Source of the DNA: Gemmataceae bacterium
GTDB taxonomy: Bacteria > Planctomycetota > Planctomycetia > Gemmatales > Gemmataceae
NCBI GenBank assembly: GCA_947490035.1
Contig: CANLGS010000097.1
Coordinates: 1-9,292, forward strand
Length of the DNA: 9,292 nt
Direction: 5' to 3'
Shown: piece by piece, positions 1 to 7,213 of the stretch
Position numbering within the stretch: the stretch's first letter is position 1
Layout: every line of letters begins with the position of its first letter
The notes under the pieces: generated by a model
What the model was told of the DNA's origin: nothing
What the model saw: the letters and a program-made list of their open reading frames with translations, nothing else
Database searches by the model: none
Translations under genes and position numbers: made by a program

Positions 1-2
1 AC

Positions 3-488
3 AAGGATCACCCGGCGCGGAAGCGCGCCCTGGACGTGAAGAAGGTGGAGCCGCCGAAGTCGAAGGACTTGCCCAGCCCGCCGCTGCCGGTGGACGACAC
101 CCAGGGCGGGTGCGACGACGAGAAGCCCGCGAAGTCTTTCAAGGCGTGGACCCGCCAGAGCGCGACCATCACCATCGACGAGAAGAAGGACTACGTCACC
201 GACAACGGCACCGAGGTCTACGGCATCATGAAGGAGAAGGGCATCGACGCGCTGTTCGTGCTGGGCGTGCATACGAACATGTGCGTGCTGAACCGGTCGT
301 TCGCGATCAAGCAGATGGTGAAGTGGGACGTGAAGACGTTCCTGGTGCGCGACCTGACGGACGCGATGTACGACCCGAGGGCGAAGCCGTTCGTGACGCA
401 CGACAAGGGCACGCAGCTCATCGTCGAGTACATCGAGACGCACTGGTGCCCAACGGTCGAGAGCAAGGCGCTGCTCGGCGCGAAGTGA
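3..488 (+). CDS. Isochorismatase-family cysteine hydrolase, C-terminal part (5' end outside window)
   Basis: The frame is open from the left window edge (first full codon at 3) to a TGA at 486-488, so this is the last ~161 residues of a longer protein. The key motif is G-V-H-T-N-M-C-V at about 267-287. Its Cys (TGC 282-284) sits where the isochorismatase/nicotinamidase superfamily carries its nucleophilic cysteine, after the non-proline cis-peptide region. The following stretch (R-S-F-A-I, then a hydrophobic F-L-V-R-D strand and D-A-M-Y-D-P) also matches the C-terminal half of that fold. The catalytic Asp and Lys should lie upstream and cannot be checked. A Lys/Pro/Asp-rich segment (codons ~14-45) precedes the conserved core and looks like an insertion in an exposed loop. 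The substrate is unknown; superfamily members hydrolyse nicotinamide, isochorismate or other amides. A GTG at 36 is in frame but is not a credible start, because coding continues upstream. Confidence 0.8.
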   Translation, partial: KDHPARKRALDVKKVEPPKSKDLPSPPLPVDDTQGGCDDEKPAKSFKAWTRQSATITIDEKKDYVTDNGTEVYGIMKEKGIDALFVLGVHTNMCVLNRSFAIKQMVKWDVKTFLVRDLTDAMYDPRAKPFVTHDKGTQLIVEYIETHWCPTVESKALLGAK

Positions 489-500
489 TCGCGCCTCCGC

Positions 501-549
501 AAGCCGCTCGCGGCTTCGCAAGCGCATCTTGCGAAGCCGCGAGCGGCTT
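501..549. repeat. Nested palindrome (22-bp perfect arms, 5-nt loop); possible terminator
   Basis: Bases 501-522 are the exact reverse complement of 528-549, separated by CGCAT. Each arm is itself a smaller palindrome: AAGCCGC-TC-GCGGCTT at 501-516 and AAGCCGC-GA-GCGGCTT at 534-549. The DNA can therefore form one long hairpin or two short ones. It starts 12 bases after the hydrolase stop codon, which suits a transcription-end structure, but no T-run follows, so a classical intrinsic terminator is not shown. It resembles a REP-like intergenic element in architecture. Confidence 0.75.
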
Positions 550-561
550 ACCCAACTCGCG

Positions 562-590
562 TTACCCCCGCGCGCGGTTCCCGATAAGAT
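562..590 (+). promoter_or_regulatory. Weak candidate promoter upstream of ettA
   Basis: TTACCC (562-567) and TAAGAT (585-590) are separated by 17 bases and lie 39 bases upstream of the ettA start. They match the sigma-70-type consensus at 3 of 6 and 4 of 6 positions. The position, between the palindrome and the gene, is sensible. The match is weak, and promoters of GC-rich planctomycetes are poorly defined. Confidence 0.22.
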
Positions 591-628
591 TCCTCGAGCA
601 GTCCTGTTCAGAACCGCGCGAGGAGTTC

Positions 629-2299
<1,671 letters not shown>

Positions 2300-2356
2300 G
2301 GAGTGGGTACAGTTCAATAGCCAAACTCGGAAGCCCATTTCGGGCGGAGGGGAACT

Positions 2357-2578
2357 ATGGGGGAATCAAGCGCGCTACTGGGCACTGTTCGTAATGGTGT
2401 CATCGTGCCCGAGAAGGGGGTTCGGCTTCCTGAAGGGGCGGTCGTCAAGTTCGTCGTCCAGACGCTTGAATTCACTCCGGAAGAACGGGCCGAGTTCGAG
2501 GCATGGGAGCGTCTGAGCGACGAGGCGTCGGCGCAAATCGACTGGGGCGACGAGGAGAACAAGAATGGCTCCGGGTGA
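2357..2578 (+). CDS. Small acidic protein, probable antitoxin of a MazF/PemK-like pair
   Basis: This 73-residue protein sits directly upstream of a MazF/PemK-like toxin gene and overlaps it by 14 bases. That order and overlap are typical of type II toxin-antitoxin operons. The ATG at 2357 follows a strong ribosome binding site, GGAGGGG (2346-2352). The N-terminal third (G-T-V-R-N-G-V-I-V-P-E-K, then L-P-E-G-A-V-V-K) looks like a short beta-hairpin resembling the small DUF104/AF2212-type putative antitoxins; this is from memory of the family pattern, not a search. The C-terminal half is strongly acidic (residues ~37-70: T-P-E-E-R-A-E-F-E and D-W-G-D-E-E-N), suitable for neutralising a basic RNA-binding groove. 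It is not a clear AbrB/MazE or RHH protein. The antitoxin function is inferred mainly from position. Confidence 0.68.
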   Translation: MGESSALLGTVRNGVIVPEKGVRLPEGAVVKFVVQTLEFTPEERAEFEAWERLSDEASAQIDWGDEENKNGSG

Positions 2579-2975
2579 CCTCCGGTGGGTAGACTTCCCA
2601 GCCTCGGGTGGACACGAACAGGCTGGGACGCGACCGGCGATCGTACTCCAGGATGACGACTACGCCGCCGATGTGTCGGTCGTGTTCGTCATTCCAGTGA
2701 CCGCACAGCCTCGGAATCTCCGTTTCCCCGCGACCATAGCCGTGGAAGCGAACCCGACAACCGGCCTCACGCGATCGTCTGTCGCGCTGGTGTTCCAGGC
2801 CCGCGCGGTCGATCGGGGGCGCGTCCGCGAACCCATCGGCCAACTCGATGAGGCGACACTTCACGCCGTGTACGACGCGTTGGATCGGCTCACCGGACGC
2901 AACCAAATGCCTCCACCTGCCCGTCTGCCCGAACCGCCTCCGCCGACGCAAGGCGAACGAAACCTCGAACTCTAA
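2565..2975 (+). CDS. MazF/PemK-like mRNA interferase toxin
   Basis: The protein has 136 residues; the core MazF/PemK fold usually takes about 110. The N-terminus G-D-L-R-W-V-D-F followed by E-Q-A-G-T-R-P-A-I-V-L-Q (18-29) is the hallmark first strand-loop-strand of the family. Arg23 of the R-P-A-I-V motif and Thr46 of P-V-T-A-Q match the conserved Arg/Thr pair that cleaves RNA in MazF. The rest (V-A-L-V-F-Q-A-R-A-V-D-R-G-R, then I-G-Q-L-D) also matches the family pattern. Members are sequence-specific endoribonucleases. The ATG at 2565 lies inside the antitoxin's last codons and has AGGAG (2553-2557) 7 bases upstream, so translational coupling is likely. Oddity: from about residue 113 the protein continues into a Pro-rich tail (PPPARLPEPPPP, then a charged end) not usual in the family. 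Autoregulation by the toxin-antitoxin complex is expected from the family but no operator is identified. Confidence 0.85.
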   Translation: MAPGDLRWVDFPASGGHEQAGTRPAIVLQDDDYAADVSVVFVIPVTAQPRNLRFPATIAVEANPTTGLTRSSVALVFQARAVDRGRVREPIGQLDEATLHAVYDALDRLTGRNQMPPPARLPEPPPPTQGERNLEL

Positions 2976-2990
2976 AGCAACCAACTATCA

Positions 2991-3701
2991 ATGATCGAAC
3001 TCCTCGACGCGGTAAAGACCTACACCCAGGGCCGGCGGACCGTGAACGCGGTCCGCGGCGTCACGCTCCGCGTGCAGACCGGCGAGTTCGTCACCATCAT
3101 GGGGCCAAGCGGGTCGGGCAAGTCCACGCTCATGCACCTCATGGGTGCGCTCGACACGCCTTCGGGCGGGCGCGCCGTGTTCCACGGCCAAGACCTTCAG
3201 ACCATGTCCGACCGGCAGCGGTCGCTGCTCCGGCGCGACCGCATCGGGTTCGTGTTCCAGGCGTTCAACTTGCTGCCCACCCTCACCGGCGCGGAGAACG
3301 TCGCGCTGCCGCTGTTGCTCGCGGGCACCAACCGAAGTATCGCCCGCGCCCGCGCCGCGGAGTGCCTGGATCGCGTGAACCTCGGCCACCGCGCCGACCA
3401 CTTCCCCGATGAGATGTCCGGCGGCGAGATGCAGCGCGTCGCGGTCGCGCGGGCGCTGGTCGCGGACCCGGAAGCGGTGTTGTGCGACGAACCCACCGGG
3501 AACCTCGACACCGCCACCAGCCGCGAAATCCTCACGCTGCTCTCGAAGCTCCCCGAAGCCGGCAAGCGCGCGGTCGTCATGGTGACGCACGACCCCAACG
3601 GCGCGACCTACGGCACCCGGCTCGTGAAGATTCGCGACGGCGTGATCGAATCCGACGAACCTGTAGTCAGAGGGCAGTGGGCAGTAGGCAGTGGGCAGTA
3701 A
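2991..3701 (+). CDS. ABC transporter ATP-binding protein (LolD/MacB/YbbA family)
   Basis: At 236 residues it is close to E. coli LolD (233). It is a cytoplasmic ATPase that drives an FtsX-type permease, very probably the one at 4284-7007. Motifs in order: Walker A GPSGSGKST (38-46), Q-loop Gln90 in V-F-Q-A-F-N-L-L-P, signature MSGGE (142-146) followed by M-Q-R-V-A-V-A-R-A-L, Walker B V-L-C-D-E (Glu167) with P-T-G-N-L-D, and switch His200 in V-T-H-D. The F-Q-x-F-N-L-L-P-x-L-T-x-x-E-N-V block is diagnostic of the MacB/LolD/YbbA subgroup, which acts mechanically rather than by classical transport. The ATG at 2991 begins just 15 bases after the toxin gene, with no clear Shine-Dalgarno. The last nine residues (G228-Q236) and the stop codon lie within a 7-base tandem repeat, so the natural C-terminus has been altered by a repeat. 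The cargo is unknown. Confidence 0.93.
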   Translation: MIELLDAVKTYTQGRRTVNAVRGVTLRVQTGEFVTIMGPSGSGKSTLMHLMGALDTPSGGRAVFHGQDLQTMSDRQRSLLRRDRIGFVFQAFNLLPTLTGAENVALPLLLAGTNRSIARARAAECLDRVNLGHRADHFPDEMSGGEMQRVAVARALVADPEAVLCDEPTGNLDTATSREILTLLSKLPEAGKRAVVMVTHDPNGATYGTRLVKIRDGVIESDEPVVRGQWAVGSGQ

Positions 3702-3780
3702 GGCGACGAGAAAGACACAGGACACAACGACGCGCAGGTTGGTGTGGCCTTTGCTCACTGCCCACTGCCTGCTGCCCACT
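3672..3780. repeat. Inverted pair of 7-base tandem repeats (RGGCAGT)n
   Basis: Four units of RGGCAGT run from 3672 to 3699, and three complementary units (ACTGCCC, ACTGCCT, GCTGCCC) plus ACT run from 3757 to 3780. Bases 3676-3699 pair with 3757-3780 at 23 of 24 positions across a 57-base spacer (3700-3756). The left arm overlaps the end of the ABC ATPase gene and the right arm ends 16 bases before the zinc-ribbon start. The element could fold in the mRNA between these genes, or be a dispersed repeat that inserted here. Confidence 0.8.
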
Positions 3781-3796
3781 AACCACTACCGCTGCC

Positions 3797-4250
3797 ATGC
3801 CCAAAGCCACCTGCCCCGCGTGCAAGACCGAAGTGAAGTACGCGAAGGGCGCCGAAGTCGGCAGCACCGTGACGTGCCCGGACTGCGACGAGGTGTTCAC
3901 CCCGCCGAAGCTGATGAAGAAAGAGAAGTCCGCGAAGTACGACCCCGAAAAGGACGAGGACACGTTCCAGGTCGGCCGCACGGACACGAAGGCGGAGGAT
4001 CGCGACAAGTCGGCGGCGCGAGCGCGAGGAGGCGGCGTACCGCAAGCAACGCCCGCCCCTCTTCGGCGGGCCGGAGATCGTCTTGCTCGTCTTCGCGGCG
4101 GCGTTCACCCTGGCACTACCGGTGGGGTTCGGCGTCGCCAAGCGGTTCCCGAACACCGGCGAGACCGCGCTGATTATGTTCGCTTACCTCGGCATGGTCC
4201 TCGCGGGGGGCATCAAAATGATTCGCGCCCGGCGGCGGCACGGCGGGTGA
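3797..4250 (+). pseudogene. Zinc-ribbon protein with two C-terminal membrane helices, broken by a frameshift
   Basis: The ATG at 3797 opens a frame with a compact zinc ribbon: C-P-A-C at residues 6-9 and C-P-D-C at 27-30, the pattern of MJ0042-type ribbons. A Lys/Asp/Glu-rich linker follows (about 37-74). Around 4011-4031 this frame stops making sense. The next frame (codons starting at positions divisible by 3, e.g. 4017) continues with R-E-R-E-E-A-A-Y-R-K-Q-R-P, then two hydrophobic helices (about 4074-4140 and 4167-4215) and a basic end, stopping at TGA 4248-4250. The second frame has stop codons at 3912-3917 and no ATG before the first helix, so it is not an independent gene. Joining the frames needs one base removed (or two added) and gives about 151 residues: cytoplasmic ribbon, charged linker, two-helix anchor. 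This is a sequencing error, a real pseudogene or, less likely, recoding. It lies between an ABC ATPase and its permease; its role is unknown. Confidence 0.68.
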
Positions 4251-4283
4251 CCGCGGGCACACCCCGCGACCAAAGGATCGCGA

Positions 4284-7007
4284 ATGTCGGTGTACCGGCT
4301 GTTGGCGTTGAGATACCTGCTGCAACGGTGGGACCGGGCGGTGCTGATCGTCGCCAGCATCGCGCTGGGGGTCGCCACGCTCGTGTCGGCGCGCATCCTC
4401 AACCAGTGCATCGCGGCCGCCGTCGAGGGCACCACCACGCCCGGCGGCACCGCCGAACTGTACGTCGCCAACGGCGAGGCCGGCGTGTCGCGCGCGGTGG
4501 CGGACGACCTGCGCGCCGCGAAAGTGCCCGGCTTGAAGTCGGTTCAGCCGCTCGTCTTCGAGCGCGTCACGCTGCCCGAACTCGACGGCCGCGTCGCCAT
4601 CCTCGTCGGCGCCGAAGTCTCGTCGCAGTTGCTCACCAGCGACAACGCGCTCAAGGTGAAGGTCGAGAAACTCGAGATCGGGCGCACCATCACGTGGCAA
4701 CTGATCCCCGTCTTCGCGGCGGTCGCGGACGGCGATTTCACGAAGGCCGGGCAGTTGTGGGACCGCATCCCGGACAAACTGGTGCTGGTGTCGAGGCCGA
4801 TCTACGACGACTGGATGGCCCGCACCGGCGGGAACAAGCCGTTCGTCGTCCGGTACGCGAGCCGGAACGTCGAGTGCCTGCCCATCGGCATCGTGGACTT
4901 CGACAAGGACTCGCCGCTCGCGCCGCTGGGGAAGAACTTCATCGGCATGAGCGTCGGGCAGGCGATCCAGGTGGTGCGGCCGACGCTCCCGCTCGCGGCC
5001 GTCGGCGGCGGGCCGGGCGAAGTCGCGGCGGAAACCCTCCACCCGCCGAAGGTGAACCGCATCGACCTGTTCCTCGAACCCGGCGCGGACCGCGACCGGG
5101 TGGTGGCAGCGGCCGGGGAAGTCGTCGGGCGGCGCGCCGAGGTGCGCACCCCGGACACGCAGCGCCGAAGCACGCAGGAGATCCTCACCGGGTTCCAGGT
5201 CGGGGTGCTGATGTGTTCCATCGGCGCGCTCGTCATCGGCCTGTTCCTCGTCTACAACGCGATGTCCGTGACCGTGGCCGAACGCCGCGCCGACATCGGC
5301 ATCCTGCGCTCCCTCGGCGCCACCCGCTTCCAGATCATCGCGCTGTTCTCGGCCGTGGCCGCCGTGCTGGGGCTAATAGGTGCGGTTCTGGGCGTGCCGT
5401 TCGGAATGCTGCTGGCCGAAGTCACCCTCAGCCAGTTCCGCAGCGAGTTGGAGTCGATGTTCTTGAACCCCGAAGTAAACCCGCGACACGTCTCGTGGGC
5501 GACCGCGGGCGTGGCGGTGTTGGTCGGCACGGTGACGGCGGTGTTCGCCGCGCTCGTGCCCGCGATCCAGGCCGCCAACGACGACCCGGCGCACGTCGTC
5601 CGGCGCTCGGCCGGCGGCGCGAAGGGACTCTGGAAGCTCGCCCACCGCGTCGTGTGCGCGGGCATGGTGGTGGCCGGTGTCGCGGTGGTGCTGCTCCGCT
5701 TTGAACTGCCGTCGCGCATCGGCTCCGTCGGCGGGCTGACGCTCGTCCTCGTGGGATTATTACTGGCGTCGCCGATCCTGGTGACCGTGATGGTCGCGCT
5801 CGTCCGGCCGTTCGTGCGCGCCACGTTCCCGTTCACGCTGCGGCTCGCGTTCGACAACCTGTCGCGCGCGCCGGGGCGGACCGGCGTCGTGATCGGCGCC
5901 TTGGGCGCCGGCGTCGCGCTCATGTTCCAGACGGCGGGCGTCGGCCGCAGTAACGAGGAACCGGTCGTCGCGTGGATCGCGCAGGTGGTTCAGGCCGACC
6001 ACTTCGTCTTCAGCGGCAACATGACCTCCGCGAACAGTTCCAACAGCCCGATGGCGCCCGCGGTGGCGCGCGACCTCAAGGCGCTGCCCGGCGTTCAAGA
6101 CGTGATGACCATTCGGTACTCGCGGCCGGAGTTCAACGGCACCATCGTCTACCTCGTCGCGCTCGACGTGACGACTTACGCGCAGATGACCGGCGCCCGC
6201 GCCCCCGAACTGGCGCCCAACCTGAAGGGCTTCCCCGAACTGGCCGACGAGCACCCCGACCACGTGGGGGTGAACAAGATTCTGGTGAGCGACAACTTCC
6301 TCGCGCGGCACAAGGCGAAGGTCGGCGACACGATCAGCGTGCCCGGCCCGCACGGCCCGGTGGAGTTTCAGATCGTCGCCGCGGCGCGCGACTACTCGTG
6401 GAGCCGCGGGACGATTTTCATGGACCGCGCCCGCTACGCGAAGTTGTTCGGCGACGACCTCATCGACATTTGCCACGTGTTCGTGAAGGCCGACCAGGGC
6501 GCGCCCGCCGACGCCGGACTGAAGCAGTACACCGACGACAAGGGACTGTTCCTCACCGACCGCGACTCGCTCCGCAAGTTCGTCTCCGAACTGATCGGTC
6601 GCGTGTACCTGCTCGCGTACATGCAGCAGTTGCTGGTGGGCGTGGTCGCGGCGCTGGGCGTGGTGACGGCGCTGCTCATCTCGGTGCTTCAACGCAAGCG
6701 CGAAATCGGCCTCCTGCTCGCGGTCGGCGCGACGCCGGGTCAGGTGCTGCGCTCGGTACTGGCCGAAGCGTTCCTGATGGGCGTGTTCGGCACCGCGCTG
6801 GGCATCCTCATCGGCCTACCGATGGAGTGGTACGTGCTGAAGGTGATGTTCGTGGACGAGTCCGGCTTCAACCTCGACATGCTCATCCCGTGGAAGGCGA
6901 CGCTGGGCATCGCGGTCATCGCGGTCACGCTCGCGACGCTCGCCGGTCTCGTCCCCGCGTGGCGCGCGATCCAGACGCGCATCCCCGACGCGCTGCAATA
7001 CGAGTGA
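4284..7007 (+). CDS. FtsX-family ABC transporter permease with two FtsX repeats (YbbP-like layout)
   Basis: This 907-residue inner-membrane protein is the likely partner of the LolD/YbbA-type ATPase at 2991-3701. About ten membrane helices are visible: ~19-40, ~308-331, ~350-378, ~405-430, ~457-475, ~483-505, ~534-556, ~777-803, ~825-850 and ~872-893. Two large extracytoplasmic domains (about 41-305 and 557-770) lie after helices 1 and 7. Each half has the FtsX coupling segment: E-R-R-A-D-I-G-I-L-R-S-L-G-A-T from 333, and K-R-E-I-G-L-L-L-A-V-G-A-T near 805-817. Ten helices with two ectodomains match YbbP rather than four-helix MacB or LolC/E. The family exports or extracts lipids, lipoproteins or peptides; the substrate cannot be read here. 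The ATG at 4284 has AAAGGA (4272-4277) six bases upstream and begins 33 bases after the zinc-ribbon gene. It is intact from start to TGA at 7005-7007. Confidence 0.92.
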   Translation: MSVYRLLALRYLLQRWDRAVLIVASIALGVATLVSARILNQCIAAAVEGTTTPGGTAELYVANGEAGVSRAVADDLRAAKVPGLKSVQPLVFERVTLPELDGRVAILVGAEVSSQLLTSDNALKVKVEKLEIGRTITWQLIPVFAAVADGDFTKAGQLWDRIPDKLVLVSRPIYDDWMARTGGNKPFVVRYASRNVECLPIGIVDFDKDSPLAPLGKNFIGMSVGQAIQVVRPTLPLAAVGGGPGEVAAETLHPPKVNRIDLFLEPGADRDRVVAAAGEVVGRRAEVRTPDTQRRSTQEILTGFQVGVLMCSIGALVIGLFLVYNAMSVTVAERRADIGILRSLGATRFQIIALFSAVAAVLGLIGAVLGVPFGMLLAEVTLSQFRSELESMFLNPEVNPRHVSWATAGVAVLVGTVTAVFAALVPAIQAANDDPAHVVRRSAGGAKGLWKLAHRVVCAGMVVAGVAVVLLRFELPSRIGSVGGLTLVLVGLLLASPILVTVMVALVRPFVRATFPFTLRLAFDNLSRAPGRTGVVIGALGAGVALMFQTAGVGRSNEEPVVAWIAQVVQADHFVFSGNMTSANSSNSPMAPAVARDLKALPGVQDVMTIRYSRPEFNGTIVYLVALDVTTYAQMTGARAPELAPNLKGFPELADEHPDHVGVNKILVSDNFLARHKAKVGDTISVPGPHGPVEFQIVAAARDYSWSRGTIFMDRARYAKLFGDDLIDICHVFVKADQGAPADAGLKQYTDDKGLFLTDRDSLRKFVSELIGRVYLLAYMQQLLVGVVAALGVVTALLISVLQRKREIGLLLAVGATPGQVLRSVLAEAFLMGVFGTALGILIGLPMEWYVLKVMFVDESGFNLDMLIPWKATLGIAVIAVTLATLAGLVPAWRAIQTRIPDALQYE

Positions 7008-7024
7008 CTGGAACAAATCAAGAG

Positions 7025-7138
7025 AAGAGCCGCAGATGACGCAGACGGACGCAGATTAAAGCCAGGAAACAGAGTTCTTCAAAACACTCTTTCTCTGCTG
7101 CCTTTAATCTGCGTCGCTCTGCGTCATCTGCGGCTCTT
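7025..7138. repeat. Long inverted repeat (37-nt arms, 35/37 paired) after the permease gene
   Basis: Bases 7025-7061 pair with 7102-7138 except for two adjacent positions (7046-7047 against 7116-7117). The spacer is 40 bases. The arm holds three GCAGA blocks beginning at 7032, 7041 and 7051, that is, units of 9 and 10 bases, and ends in ATTAAAG. It is more AT-rich than the flanking genes. The right arm is followed by TGTCTTAATT, so an RNA hairpin here could end permease transcription. The sequence style suggests a dispersed near-palindromic repeat seen in several phyla, but I could not count copies. Confidence 0.85.
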
Positions 7139-7213
7139 TGTCTTAATTGGTCTCTGCTCACTTCGTCAGCTAATCCTATGGCACTTCTGCGCACTGCCTG
7201 ATACGCTATCTCC

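Noticed and set aside
110..628. In-frame open extension upstream of the ettA start
   Set aside because: The extension overlaps the hydrolase gene, crosses the palindrome and reads as Arg-rich noise. The ATG at 629 has a GAGGAG site and gives the exact EttA length.
3672..3780. Heptad repeats as a CRISPR or iteron array
   Set aside because: The units are 7 bases without spacers, too short for CRISPR. There are no replication genes or DnaA boxes nearby to support an origin.
4251..5704. Continuation of the zinc-ribbon reading frame far into the permease gene
   Set aside because: Beyond about 4020 the frame is Arg/Gly/Pro noise. The sensible continuation is the neighbouring frame, ending at 4250.
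5760..6692. Long open frame on the minus strand inside the permease gene
   Set aside because: The composition (His/Arg/Val/Gly-rich) is typical of antisense shadows in GC-rich DNA, while the + strand frame has clear FtsX helices and motifs.
7147..7176. TTGGTC and TAATCC as a sigma-70-type promoter for the activator
   Set aside because: The -10 box matches only two consensus positions and the spacing is 18; this is not better than chance.
7179..7193. TGGCAC upstream of the activator as a sigma-54 promoter (-24/-12)
   Set aside because: The GG and the following GC are separated by 9 bases instead of 10, and the TT before the GC is missing, so the consensus is not met.
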